From Lachnospiraceae bacterium (GTDB taxonomy: Bacteria > Bacillota > Clostridia > Lachnospirales > Lachnospiraceae), in the NCBI GenBank assembly GCA_017622845.1, contig JAGAQJ010000012.1, positions 62,001 to 126,000 of the forward strand: a stretch of 64,000 nucleotides of DNA, given 5' to 3'. The notes under the pieces are model-generated. The model saw only the letters and a list, made by a program, of their open reading frames with translations. It did not search any database and had not been told where the DNA came from. Shown here piece by piece: positions 18,886 through 27,830 of the stretch. The position numbers and the translations under genes are program-made. Each line of letters starts with the position of its first letter. Within the stretch, counting starts at the first letter, position 1.

Positions 18886-19672
18886 CTAATTGTGAAATTT
18901 CACTTCGATTTGCGACAAAAATCGGAAAATCCTCCGGCTTATATGGGTTATCTGCCATGGATATTTCCAGTCTCACAGTCTCATACGCAAGCTCTGCCAT
19001 ATTATTTTCCTTGCTCAAATGTCCTAAAAATACCGCCTTTAAATTATCATGGAGAAGTCTGCTCAAAAGCCTTCCGGAAAGTTCATTGGACAGATGTCCC
19101 TTATTTCCAAGAATCCGCTGCTTCAATGCATAAGGATACGGCCCTACCTGAAGCATATTGATATCGTGATTTGCCTCTAACAAAAGCGCATCCATTCCCC
19201 GTAAGCTCTCAACGGTATACTCGTCATATGTCCCAAGGTCTGTTGCAACTGCCATTCGTTTGCTGCCGTACTGGAACCGGTACGCTACCGGCTGGGCAGC
19301 ATCATGAGATATCTTCATCGGATTGACCGTAATATCCTTTAATATGAATTTCTCGTCAGCCCTAACCACACGAAAAAGTGAGTCATCTATCACTCCAAGA
19401 TTACTCACTTTTTTGATGGCAGCTATCGTTCCTTCTGTAGCATAAATAGGAATACCGAATTTCCTGCACATGACTCCCAGACCACTAATGTGGTCTGCGT
19501 GCTCATGCGTAATCAGTATTCCATCAATGTCTTTTCCTGTAAGTCCAAGCTCATTTAAACCCTCTACAGTCCTTTTACAGCTTATCCCCACATCCACCAG
19601 AAGATGCGTGGCCTCCGTACCGATATAGATACAATTCCCACTGCTTCCGCTGGCTATACTGCACATTTTCAT
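18875..19672 (-). CDS. WalJ/YycJ-type metallo-beta-lactamase-fold hydrolase
   Basis: The 265-residue protein begins MKMCSIASGSSGNC, the N-terminus typical of YycJ/WalJ proteins. The metal motif THEHADHISGLG provides HxHxDH, and later metal ligands include the His in ISHDA, the Asp in ATDLGTY and the His in FLGHLSKENN. WalJ is placed with the WalKR cell-wall system in bacilli, and this fold also has nuclease members. Here it follows the FtsA-like gene, linking it loosely to division and replication genes rather than walKR. Confidence 0.9.
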   Translation of the reverse strand: MKMCSIASGSSGNCIYIGTEATHLLVDVGISCKRTVEGLNELGLTGKDIDGILITHEHADHISGLGVMCRKFGIPIYATEGTIAAIKKVSNLGVIDDSLFRVVRADEKFILKDITVNPMKISHDAAQPVAYRFQYGSKRMAVATDLGTYDEYTVESLRGMDALLLEANHDINMLQVGPYPYALKQRILGNKGHLSNELSGRLLSRLLHDNLKAVFLGHLSKENNMAELAYETVRLEISMADNPYKPEDFPIFVANRSEISQLVEI

Positions 19673-19723
19673 CTGTCTAAAACCTCTATCCTATTATTTC
19701 CTATCTGTTATTTCCTGTATTAT

Positions 19724-22243
19724 TTACTTCCAATATACCTCAATCTTATCTCCGTTGTAAAGCTCTTGTGTGTATTGAGCATCTTTTCCGTTTACAAGAG
19801 TCGCAATTCCTGAACCGCGCATTCTGCTCGTATCAAAATCAATATAGTCAAAAATATCCACAAACGTGTAATTCTCCTTGCCTCTCATAACAATCGGCTT
19901 CTGATTTACGATGACAATAATCTTCTTGCCTGCATCTTCGGCTTCTTCTGTTTCTCCGTCATCCTGCTTTGCAGCATGTCCCTTCTTATCTCCGGCATCA
20001 GGAACCGTCTCCTGCTGCGAAGCCTCCGCTTCTGTCCTGCTTTCTAACACAGCCTCCTTCTGCGGCTCTGCCTTTGTTGCTTCGGCAGAGGCAGTTTCCG
20101 GCTCTGCGGCAGTTTCAGCTTCCGTTTCATTCTTTCCTGTCTCTGCTTTTCCTGCTTTCTGCTCTTCTGTTCTAAAAGCTTCTGCTCTCTGTGCTTCCGG
20201 TTTTGAGGATTCTATTTGGGAAGCTTCCGGTTTTAAGCTCTCTGCCTTCACCGTTTCTGCTTGTGCTGCTTCTGCTTTCTGTGTCTCTGGTTTTGAAGCT
20301 TCCGGTTCTGTTGCTTCTGCTTTCAAATCCTCCGGTTTCAAGTTACCTGCCTTCTGTTCTTCTGTTTTCAGGCTCTCTGTTTTTCCGGATTCGCCAGCCC
20401 GTGAAGCATGTCCGCCTGCGGATGCAGCACGATATGCTCCCTTGCTTGCCTCAAGCTGGGCTGCTCTGTAGATTTCCTTAAGCTCAAGCTCCCGTTTGCT
20501 CTTAATTTCAAGCTTATCAGAATCATGAATCATCACATCGCTCTCTGCTTTTTTACCATTGACATACAGAATCATATCTTCTGCAGAAAGCCCCATAAAT
20601 TCAAAAAATCCATCATATGTATAAGCCTGTGTCAGTTCTATCTCATCACCGTCCTGTATGGCATATTCCTCTGTCACCATAGCTCCGTTTACCCTTACAG
20701 GTTTTGTAATGTGCACTTCATCGCCATTTATCGTGAGCGTAATCTTTCCGTTATAATCAGCGAGATCTGCTATCTTCTCCTGTGCAGGCGCTCCAAGCGT
20801 TGACTCCTTCAGCGTAATGACATCATTTGCCTGAATGTTATAATTCAGGTTTACTTCCTCATCATTGACATACACATGTGCACTCTCTCCATACTCACCT
20901 CTTGCAACACAATTCTTGCCATTTACCGTATAATGAAGCTCCTTGCCGCGTCTGGGGAACAGCGCTTCACGCGTAAAAGCCGCCTGCATTGCTGCATCCA
21001 TCACCGTAAGCTTATTATTATCATACAGCTTTATCCGGTTTCCATTAAAGGTTATATAGATAAAATTGTTATTCTGTTCATAATAGGTCAGGCAAATTCC
21101 TACAGGCGTAATAATTGTAGAATCCTTTAGGGCACCATCCGGGAATTCAACATCCCCCATAATCTCCTCGCCGCGAATCGCGACACGCTTCGGGTCAAGC
21201 CCGAGTTCTTCAGCAACCTTCGCATCAAAGCCTTTAATCTTTCCGCCGCCGCCGACAATAAATACAGCGCTCGGTGAGGTTCCGCCATTCAATTCCCTGA
21301 TGGTGTCCGCCGTGAGCTTTGACATTTTGTCAATCTCCGGCTGGCAGATTGCTACCACCTCATCAGCTGTAATTGTCTGCTCCATGCCCATAATATCCTC
21401 ATAGACGATTTTGTCATGATGAAGGGCTGCCGTCTTTATCTGCTCAGCTGTTGTAAAGTCAATCAGGCAGGTCTTTGCCAAAAGTTCCGTGAGAGAATCC
21501 CCCGCATAAGGAAGCATTCCAAATGCGACAACACTTCCATCATTGGTAATGGATATATCAGATGTTCCTGCACCGACATCAATCATTGCAATATTTAAAA
21601 GCCGGAACTTCTCCGGTATCGCTACCCGTATTGCGGCAATCGGCTCCAGTGTGAGATTTGCAACCTTTAAGCCTGCAAGCTCCACAGCGCTGTACAAGCC
21701 GTCAACCACATCATCCGGCAGAAATGTCGCAATCATGTCCGCGCCAATGTTCTTTGCCTTGTGATGCTCCGGCTGCCCCATCCACAGCCCGTTCAGAAAA
21801 TATCTCACAACCGAATAACCGACACAATAAAAATGAATATCCGTGTCATTTTTTTCCTGAAAATCGGCAAATGCCTGCTCAACTCCTATGGAAACCAGTG
21901 CACTGATATCTTCCTTCGTAACATTCCGCTCCTTGTCAAGCTCCATGTCCACATGCACATTCATCGTCTTAAGCACACGCCCGGCTGCTGCAATGCATAC
22001 CTCATCAAGCTTCAGCCCTGTCTTTTCCTGCAGTGCCTTTCTGATATCTGCGATAGTGGCAGCCACACGGTTGATATCATGAATCTGTCCGTCAAGCATC
22101 GCACGCGTCTGATGCTGGCGGATTTCCTGTGCTGCAACTACAAATCGTTCATCCTTTTTGTAGCCCACCATTCCAACTACATTTCTCGTGCCAATATCAA
22201 GTCCGAATACAATTTCTTCTTCATTCAAATTCATCTGGTTCAT
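19724..22243 (-). CDS. FtsA-like ATPase with beta-grasp modules and pentapeptide-repeat linker
   Basis: Residues 1 to about 390 are an actin-like fold of the FtsA/PilM type: phosphate-1 loop FGLDIGTRNVVG, phosphate-2 MIDVGAGTSDISI and adenosine motif FIVGGGGKIKGFD. Two compact beta-rich modules follow (about 410-490 and 495-590), each with turns such as VNDEEVNLNY and LYVNGKKAESD that suggest ubiquitin/SLBB-like folds. Residues 620-695 are about 15 tandem five-residue repeats of the form K/Q/R-P/A-E-x-x, then an E/A/T-rich linker. The last 70 residues form another beta-grasp-like module (IVIVNQKPIVMRGKENYTF). At 839 residues it is twice the size of FtsA. Its ATG overlaps the coaE stop. A filament or scaffold role is inferred. 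Confidence 0.82.
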   Translation of the reverse strand: MNQMNLNEEEIVFGLDIGTRNVVGMVGYKKDERFVVAAQEIRQHQTRAMLDGQIHDINRVAATIADIRKALQEKTGLKLDEVCIAAAGRVLKTMNVHVDMELDKERNVTKEDISALVSIGVEQAFADFQEKNDTDIHFYCVGYSVVRYFLNGLWMGQPEHHKAKNIGADMIATFLPDDVVDGLYSAVELAGLKVANLTLEPIAAIRVAIPEKFRLLNIAMIDVGAGTSDISITNDGSVVAFGMLPYAGDSLTELLAKTCLIDFTTAEQIKTAALHHDKIVYEDIMGMEQTITADEVVAICQPEIDKMSKLTADTIRELNGGTSPSAVFIVGGGGKIKGFDAKVAEELGLDPKRVAIRGEEIMGDVEFPDGALKDSTIITPVGICLTYYEQNNNFIYITFNGNRIKLYDNNKLTVMDAAMQAAFTREALFPRRGKELHYTVNGKNCVARGEYGESAHVYVNDEEVNLNYNIQANDVITLKESTLGAPAQEKIADLADYNGKITLTINGDEVHITKPVRVNGAMVTEEYAIQDGDEIELTQAYTYDGFFEFMGLSAEDMILYVNGKKAESDVMIHDSDKLEIKSKRELELKEIYRAAQLEASKGAYRAASAGGHASRAGESGKTESLKTEEQKAGNLKPEDLKAEATEPEASKPETQKAEAAQAETVKAESLKPEASQIESSKPEAQRAEAFRTEEQKAGKAETGKNETEAETAAEPETASAEATKAEPQKEAVLESRTEAEASQQETVPDAGDKKGHAAKQDDGETEEAEDAGKKIIVIVNQKPIVMRGKENYTFVDIFDYIDFDTSRMRGSGIATLVNGKDAQYTQELYNGDKIEVYWK
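20161..20385 (-). repeat. 15-bp coding minisatellite in the FtsA-like gene
   Basis: Successive 15-bp units encode pentapeptides such as KPEAS, KPETQ, KAEAA, QAETV, KAESL, KPEAS, QIESS, KPEAQ, RAEAF, RTEEQ. The reading frame is strictly kept, with the glutamate at position 3 almost invariant. Copy number may vary between strains. Confidence 0.8.
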
Positions 22244-22836
22244 GCCTTCTCCCCCATAATTTGTGTAATCTGTTTGTAGGTTTCCTCCAAATCACCATTG
22301 TTTGTTATAACAACCTGGCAGTGCTTCCTGAATTCTTCCTCACTGAGCTGTCCCCTCATAATATCTGCTGTTTTTTGTGCACTGTAATGCCTGCTCTCGG
22401 CAAGCCGCTTCTCCCGTACCGCCGCATCCGAGTGAATATACCACAATTCATCTGCTATCTGGTCATAGTGTTCCTCAATTAAAAGCGCCGCCTCTATAAA
22501 AAAGTAGTCTGCCCCGCCTTTTTGTTTTTCATATGCAATCTGCCCCAGAATATACTTTTTTACCTCCGGATGGACGATTTTATTGACACTCTCAAGAAGT
22601 GTCCGATTGCCGAAAATCACTGCCGCCATCTTTGTTTTGTCTATTGTGCCGTCTTGCTTCAATATATTCCTTCCGAGCAGCTCCACAAGCTTCTGATAAC
22701 AGTCCTGCCCCGGCTCATACAGCAAATGCGCTGCCTCATCTGCTCTGATAATTCTGCATCGATAGTGCTTCTCAATATAGGAAAGCACCTGTGTCTTTCC
22801 TGCTCCTACTCCGCCTGTAATTCCTATAATCTTCAT
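22240..22836 (-). CDS. coaE: Dephospho-CoA kinase
   Basis: CoaE phosphorylates dephospho-CoA, the last step to coenzyme A. The P-loop IGITGGVGAGKTQVLSYI is at the N-terminus; further CoaE features are RADEAAHLLYEPG, VHPEVKKYI and FIEAALLIEEHYD. The length (198) is typical. It lies 20 nt after polA, the common Firmicutes order, and its stop overlaps the start of the FtsA-like gene. Confidence 0.96.
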   Translation of the reverse strand: MKIIGITGGVGAGKTQVLSYIEKHYRCRIIRADEAAHLLYEPGQDCYQKLVELLGRNILKQDGTIDKTKMAAVIFGNRTLLESVNKIVHPEVKKYILGQIAYEKQKGGADYFFIEAALLIEEHYDQIADELWYIHSDAAVREKRLAESRHYSAQKTADIMRGQLSEEEFRKHCQVVITNNGDLEETYKQITQIMGEKA

Positions 22837-22856
22837 AATGCTTTATCCTGTAACGA

Positions 22857-25610
22857 TTATTTTGCTTCATACCAATCTGTACCTGTATGAAGGTCTATCT
22901 CAAGCTTAACTGCCAATTCACACACATTCTGCATCTCATGGGAAAGTACTTTTCTGACTTCCTCAACCTCTTCTTCTCTTGTCTCAATCAGCAGCTCATC
23001 ATGTATCTGCAAAATCAGCTTTGACTTTAAGCCCTTCTCCTTCAATGCGTCATATACATTGAGCATCGCATATTTAATAATATCCGCCGCTGTTCCCTGT
23101 ATCGGTGAATTCATGGCAACGCGTTCGCCAAAGGAACGCTGCATGAAATTCGAGGATTTCAGCTCCGGAACAGGTCGCCGCCTGCCAAACATTGTCTCAC
23201 AGTATCCCTTTTCCTTGGCATCGGACACCGTTTTATCCAGAAAGCTCTTGATTCCCGGATAAGTCTTAAAGTACTCATCAATATAAGCCTTCGCTTCCTT
23301 TGTCGTAATGCTCAAATCCTGGCTTAAGCCAAAGGAACTGATACCATAAACAATACCGAAATTAACAGCCTTGGCATTGCGTCTCTGTAAGTCCGTAACC
23401 TCCTCAAAAGGTGTGTGAAAAACCTTAGAAGCCGTAATTCTATGGATATCCTCATCCATTTTATAGGCTTCTATCAGCTGCTTATCATCTGACATGTGCG
23501 CCAATACCCTCAGCTCAATCTGTGAATAGTCAGCATCCATAAAAATACAGCCCTTTTGCGGCACAAATACCTTTCGAATCCGTCTGCCAAGCTCCATGCG
23601 CATCGGAATATTCTGTAGATTCGGCTCTGTCGAGCTTAGCCGCCCTGTCGCTGTAATCGTCTGGTTAAAGCTTGTGTGTATCTTATTGTCCTTGTCTATA
23701 TATGCAGCAAGCCCGTCAGCGTAAGTTGATTTCAGCTTTGTAAGCCCGCGGTATTCCAGGATATCCTTGATAATCGGATAATCCGGTGCAAGCTTCTCAA
23801 GCACATCTGCCGCTGTCGAATATCCTGTCTTTGTCTTTTTACCGCCTGGAAGCTTCAGTTTCTCAAACAGGATTTCCCCTAACTGCTTGGGAGAATTAAT
23901 ATTAAAGTCTTCTCCTGCTTCTTCATGAATCGTTTTTTCCAACTCCTGTATTCTGCCGTTGAGTGCCTTTCCATACTCCTTCAGTTCCTCCGGCTTTACA
24001 AGAATGCCTTCGCGTTCCATGTCAAAAAGCACGTAGGTTAAAGGCATCTCCATATCCCGAAACAGCTTGTCCATTCCATTTTGTTTTAATGCTTCCTCGA
24101 GAATCGGCTTTGCCTTGAATAAAATATACGTCTCCCTTGCAAGATAAGACAGACACTCATTCCTTTTATTTCGATATGCTGTGGAAAAATCTGCCTTTCC
24201 AAAAATTTCAGACCATCTCTGAAATGTAATATCTAGATACTCTCCGGCTACGTCCGCTGTCTCATAGTCGTTTTTCAGCGGATTCACCAAATAAGCTGCA
24301 ATTTTACAGTCAAAAATATTCTTGGTAATTTCATGTGAAGACAGCTTTTTGTCCATCTCCTCAGAAATCATACCTGCATAATCATTCTTGGCATCAAACA
24401 TCGCAATCGACATTTGCTTCGTTGTCAGCATGACATCAAGCTGTATCTTAATAGCTTCCTTTGGGATTGTATCAGAGCTTTCAATTAGATAAATATTTTT
24501 TTCATTGTCCGAACCGCCGCACAGCATACAGCCGAAAATGCCTTCCTCCTCCTCAAGCTGCAGGAAAAGCTGTCCGTTTGCACCAGAACCCAAATCTCCT
24601 GAGTTTTTTGCCTTGATATCAATGATTCTGACTGCTGCATTTTGGGCTTTCATCGCTGTTTCAAAAGCCTTTTGGGTGTCTTCTAAAGTCCTTATCTCAA
24701 TGACCTTGATATCCTTTTCAATATCCACCTCTGATACCTGACTTGTCTGCTCAAAACGGTTTAAGAAATTTTTAAAGGAAAGCTGTTTGAACTTCACATA
24801 AGCCTCCGGCGTAAACAAAACGCCAAGCTTTGCCTTCTCATACGAAAAATCGATATCTGCATCTGTATCAATTGCCGCAAGTGTCTTGCTCAGGTCTGCC
24901 AAATCTCTATGTCCGGCAAGGCTTTCCCTCACACTCTTTTTTGATATTTCATTAATATGTGCATATATATTTTCAATAGAACCATAAACCGTCATCAGCT
25001 CTGTCGCTGTCTTCTCACCAACTTTGGGCACTCCCGGAATATTGTCAGACGCATCGCCCATCAGTGCCTTCAGCTCTATGAACTGTGAAGGTGTCACCTT
25101 ATACACTGCCTCCACATCACTTGCATAATAATCCTCAATCTCGGTTTTACCGCCTTTTGTTTTTGGTATGCGGATTTTGATATGGTCAGATGCAATCTGC
25201 AGCAAATCCCTGTCGCCCGACACAAGTATAGTCTCCATGCCCTCGCTCTCAGAACGCCTGGCAATTGTTCCCATAATATCATCTGCCTCTAAACCTGCTT
25301 TTTCAACCGTATGCACGCCCATAGCGGCAAGCACCTCTTTCATCACAGGTATCTGCTCATGAAGCTCCTCAGGCATTGGTTTCCGGGTTCCCTTATATTC
25401 CGGATATAACTGGTGACGAAAGGTCGGCTCCTTCCTATCGAATGCAACCGTCAGATATTCCGGCTGTTCCTCCTCTAATATCTTAAACAAAATATTCAAA
25501 AATCCATATATAGCATTCGTATGAAATCCTGCCGAATTGGTCAATATCGGAACTCCATAAAATGCCCTGTTCAAAATGCTGTATCCATCTATCAATACAA
25601 TCTTACTCAT
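22857..25610 (-). CDS. polA: DNA polymerase I
   Basis: PolA fills repair gaps and removes RNA primers. Residues 1-290 form the 5'-3' nuclease (LIDGYSILNRAFYG, AFDRKEPTFRHQLYPEYKGTR, SGDRDLLQIASD). The last 400 residues are the polymerase: MDADYSQIELRVLAHMS, the O helix RRNAKAVNFGIVYGIS and LQIHDELLIE. The intervening domain occupies the 3'-5' exonuclease position but lacks the D-x-E pair at its start (VRIIDIKAKN), so proofreading is probably absent, as in Bacillus-type PolA. The 917-residue length is normal. Confidence 0.97.
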   Translation of the reverse strand: MSKIVLIDGYSILNRAFYGVPILTNSAGFHTNAIYGFLNILFKILEEEQPEYLTVAFDRKEPTFRHQLYPEYKGTRKPMPEELHEQIPVMKEVLAAMGVHTVEKAGLEADDIMGTIARRSESEGMETILVSGDRDLLQIASDHIKIRIPKTKGGKTEIEDYYASDVEAVYKVTPSQFIELKALMGDASDNIPGVPKVGEKTATELMTVYGSIENIYAHINEISKKSVRESLAGHRDLADLSKTLAAIDTDADIDFSYEKAKLGVLFTPEAYVKFKQLSFKNFLNRFEQTSQVSEVDIEKDIKVIEIRTLEDTQKAFETAMKAQNAAVRIIDIKAKNSGDLGSGANGQLFLQLEEEEGIFGCMLCGGSDNEKNIYLIESSDTIPKEAIKIQLDVMLTTKQMSIAMFDAKNDYAGMISEEMDKKLSSHEITKNIFDCKIAAYLVNPLKNDYETADVAGEYLDITFQRWSEIFGKADFSTAYRNKRNECLSYLARETYILFKAKPILEEALKQNGMDKLFRDMEMPLTYVLFDMEREGILVKPEELKEYGKALNGRIQELEKTIHEEAGEDFNINSPKQLGEILFEKLKLPGGKKTKTGYSTAADVLEKLAPDYPIIKDILEYRGLTKLKSTYADGLAAYIDKDNKIHTSFNQTITATGRLSSTEPNLQNIPMRMELGRRIRKVFVPQKGCIFMDADYSQIELRVLAHMSDDKQLIEAYKMDEDIHRITASKVFHTPFEEVTDLQRRNAKAVNFGIVYGISSFGLSQDLSITTKEAKAYIDEYFKTYPGIKSFLDKTVSDAKEKGYCETMFGRRRPVPELKSSNFMQRSFGERVAMNSPIQGTAADIIKYAMLNVYDALKEKGLKSKLILQIHDELLIETREEEVEEVRKVLSHEMQNVCELAVKLEIDLHTGTDWYEAK

Positions 25611-25616
25611 TCCGCT

Positions 25617-25925
25617 CTAAGCTCCTCCCAGCAAAAAAATACAAAATATCAAGGCTGCAACTAAAAAAAGACCGGCTTTGAGCTGCCCGCATACCTTTTT
25701 TCGATTCATGGTACGATTCAGCTTATCTTCCAGTTCACTCTGCACATCAATATCATCTGCATTTTCCAGTCTGCTTATACCTTCCAGCAAAAGATATTCT
25801 ATCGTAAGCTCCTCCATACATTCACTGCAGGAATGTACATGCTCCACAAATTTCTGCTCTGTATCCCTGTCCAGCTCATCTTTCAAAAATAAGTGGATAC
25901 AGTGCTGTGTTTCCTTACAATCCAT
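25617..25925 (-). CDS. Small zinc-finger (anti-sigma-like) membrane protein
   Basis: Begins MDCKETQHCIHLFLKDEL, then has HVHSCSECMEEL, matching the H-x3-C-x2-C core of the zf-HC2 family found in anti-sigma factors. A hydrophobic helix at the C-terminus (about residues 82-100) would anchor it in the membrane. I prefer the ATG at 25925, preceded by GAGGG, over an upstream GTG. It is 6 nt from polA, so the two are likely co-transcribed. No sigma-factor gene lies beside it, so its partner is unknown. Confidence 0.75.
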   Translation of the reverse strand: MDCKETQHCIHLFLKDELDRDTEQKFVEHVHSCSECMEELTIEYLLLEGISRLENADDIDVQSELEDKLNRTMNRKKVCGQLKAGLFLVAALIFCIFLLGGA

Positions 25926-26122
25926 TGATACCCTCTTCACCCATATGATTTATAAAGGCAGCCATTCATCAAAAAAACATTTGTTCTGTAAAGGCTTCTG
26001 ATTTTTTTGCCATGGCTTGTTTCCATAATTTATTTACCTTCCTATAATACACTATATTTTCGCATTTTGAAAGAGTTTCGTGAAATTATTTTACTTTTTT
26101 AGCCGCTGCCCGCCTTACGGCT

Positions 26123-26165
26123 TTCCCATAATGGAATCCAACCTGTTTGAATTCCATTACGGGAA
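26123..26165. repeat. 15-bp imperfect inverted repeat
   Basis: TTCCCATAATGGAAT and ATTCCATTACGGGAA pair at 14 of 15 positions around a 13-nt loop. It lies just downstream of the small gene that follows and lacks a strong T run, so it is either a weak terminator or a small mobile palindrome. Confidence 0.55.
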
Positions 26166-26181
26166 TGAAACAGCCTTGCCT

Positions 26182-26388
26182 CTACATCATGGAATCCCCA
26201 TCACGAAGCTTTTGTATTAGCTGCTGCATTTCTTCCTTGCTCTTTACACTCTTACTTTTTGCCAAAAGCTGCTCCTTTTCGTACTCTGTCATCCTGCTGT
26301 AATGATTAAGCGCCTTCTCATCCATTGCCATTCCAAAAGCAAGACCAAGCGGCAAACTATCCTGCATCATGCTATCTGTAAAATCCAT
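26182..26388 (-). CDS. Small hypothetical protein
   Basis: A 68-residue protein starting MDFTDSMMQDSLPLGLAFGMAMDEKAL and continuing with a helix rich in E, K and Q (YEKEQLLAKSKSVKSKEEMQQL). I start at the ATG at 26388 after AGAGGTGTGACA; a longer reading to 26493 has no ribosome site. The length, acidic-basic pattern and the phrase DSLPLGLAFGMAMDEKAL resemble small uncharacterised Lachnospiraceae proteins. No function can be given. Confidence 0.65.
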   Translation of the reverse strand: MDFTDSMMQDSLPLGLAFGMAMDEKALNHYSRMTEYEKEQLLAKSKSVKSKEEMQQLIQKLRDGDSMM

Positions 26389-26539
26389 TGTCACACCTCT
26401 GTCTTTCTTATTGCTCATTATGCGCAGCGTCCAGCCAATAGACTGAACTGCTGCCATTGTTCCATATCTTGTTGCTGTTTTAGTTTTGCCCAATTCATTT
26501 TATTGTATGACATTCTCTGCTTATTGGAATTATTATCTT

Positions 26540-26553
26540 GTAACAGTTCAGCT
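26540..26553 (-). repeat. Copy of dispersed 14-bp motif
   Basis: GTAACAGTTCAGCT on the plus strand (AGCTGAACTGTTAC on the minus), 13 of 14. It lies in the space before tRNA-Leu. Confidence 0.45.
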
Positions 26554-26581
26554 ATAATCTTTAATTTTTTTAATTTTCCAC

Positions 26582-26610
26582 TTGCAAACATTGTCAAAAT
26601 GTGCTATTAT
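26582..26610 (+). promoter_or_regulatory. Promoter of tRNA-Leu
   Basis: TTGCAA (26582-26587), a 17-nt spacer and TATTAT (26605-26610). The start would fall near 26617, 25 nt before the tRNA. Confidence 0.65.
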
Positions 26611-26641
26611 ATCTTTTGTCATCACGACACACATTATACTT

Positions 26642-26724
26642 GCCGGTGTGGCGGAATGGCAGACGCATCAGACTCAAAATCTGACGGGGGCAACCTCGTG
26701 CCGGTTCAAGTCCGGCCACCGGCA
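26642..26724 (+). tRNA. tRNA-Leu (anticodon CAA)
   Basis: The 83-nt sequence folds as a class II tRNA. The acceptor stem GCCGGTG pairs with CACCGGC, with discriminator A. The anticodon stem TCAGA/TCTGA closes the loop CTCAAAA, giving anticodon CAA for UUG codons. There is a long variable arm (CGGGGGCAACCTCG) and a T arm CCGGTTCAAGTCCGG. The terminal CCA is not encoded. Confidence 0.97.
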
Positions 26725-26726
26725 TA

Positions 26727-26762
26727 AAATAAACAGTCTTAGAACAGACTGTTTATTTTTTA
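26727..26762. terminator. Bidirectional terminator between tRNA-Leu and nudC
   Basis: AATAAACAGTCT and AGACTGTTTATT form a 12-bp stem. A T run follows on the plus strand and an A run precedes it, so it can end both the tRNA and the convergent nudC message. Confidence 0.85.
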
Positions 26763-26785
26763 TATATTTTCAAGATTGGTCTGCA

Positions 26786-27631
26786 CTATTCCTCTCCATT
26801 CTTAAATCTTGTAATCATCTCATTCGTCAGGCTGATGCCGTCATACTCTGTCGGTATCTCGTCCCTTCCCATCCATTCTCCTGTCGAAAGTTCTTCTTCG
26901 TCAAGCTGAATATGGTTATCTCCGTCAAGCTCACAATAAAATCCCAGCAAAAGCGTATCGCTAAACGACCACGGCTGACTCTTATAATAGCGAATATTCT
27001 TAACCTTTATGCCAACCTCTTCCATCACTTCACGCCGCACTGTGTCCTCGGCCGTCTCTCCTATCTCCGTAAATCCGGCTATTAGTGCATATTTTTTATA
27101 ATCACGTCCTGCGTACTTCGTCATCAGTATTCGGTCTCTATCCTTGTCGATTACACCTACAATCACAGCAGGAGCTATTTTCGGATAATGCACAGCATTA
27201 CACTTTGGACAGCGCATCATGCGTTCCTTTTTATCATGCACCAGCAAAGCGCCGCATTCACTGCAGAATTTTTCGGAAGCATACCAATTCGCCAACTGAC
27301 AGGCAGTGATACCTGCAAATGCCATGTAATCCGGTCCCTTGCTTCGAAATACATTCTGCTGCGCGTATTCATAATGCTCCTCAACCTGTTCAGAAAGTTT
27401 ATCCGGCTCTCCAAGAAAGAATTTATGCATTTTCCCATTGATTTCAATGCAGAATAAATAAATGTAAACCATTTTTGAATCAATTTCTTCAAAAAGCGGA
27501 TATTCTATCATTTCTGCTTTCTTTTTTACCAATACATTCCGCCCTTTTACAAACATTATATAGCTTCCTTTTTCGGGCGCCTGTTCCTTATACTCGTTGT
27601 GAAATATTCCTGTTTTTATATCCTGTATCAT
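26786..27631 (-). CDS. nudC: NAD(+) diphosphatase NudC-type Nudix hydrolase
   Basis: NudC hydrolyses NAD(H) to NMN(H) and AMP and can remove NAD caps from RNA. A zinc ribbon is visible (CSECGALLVHDKKERMMRCPKC), followed by the Nudix box GFTEIGETAEDTVRREVMEEVGI split by its normal spacing. The NudC-specific SQPWSFSDTLLLGF motif follows, with Ser in place of the usual Pro after SQPW. I start at the ATG at 27631 (MIQDIKTGIF), after AAGGTGGGG, giving 281 residues, the normal size; upstream sequence has no family similarity. Confidence 0.9.
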   Translation of the reverse strand: MIQDIKTGIFHNEYKEQAPEKGSYIMFVKGRNVLVKKKAEMIEYPLFEEIDSKMVYIYLFCIEINGKMHKFFLGEPDKLSEQVEEHYEYAQQNVFRSKGPDYMAFAGITACQLANWYASEKFCSECGALLVHDKKERMMRCPKCNAVHYPKIAPAVIVGVIDKDRDRILMTKYAGRDYKKYALIAGFTEIGETAEDTVRREVMEEVGIKVKNIRYYKSQPWSFSDTLLLGFYCELDGDNHIQLDEEELSTGEWMGRDEIPTEYDGISLTNEMITRFKNGEE

Positions 27632-27830
27632 CGTATTCCCCACCTTACAGTTTCTGTCTATAACATATTCATGAAAAATTGCTCTAAGTTTGAGAACTAA
27701 TAATCTCAACTGCATATTTTCCGGAAAAAGTATATGAAGAAATGGACTTTTTTGAGTCCGCAAACCCAAAAAAGCCCAAAATTATAGTTCAGTGCAAACA
27801 GCTGTTTTATTTTCAATCTTCAAGATATGA

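Noticed and set aside
19911-20471. Long plus-strand reading frame of Ser/Ala/Phe-rich sequence
   Set aside because: It is the mirror of the repetitive, Lys/Glu-rich part of the FtsA-like gene; no start site.
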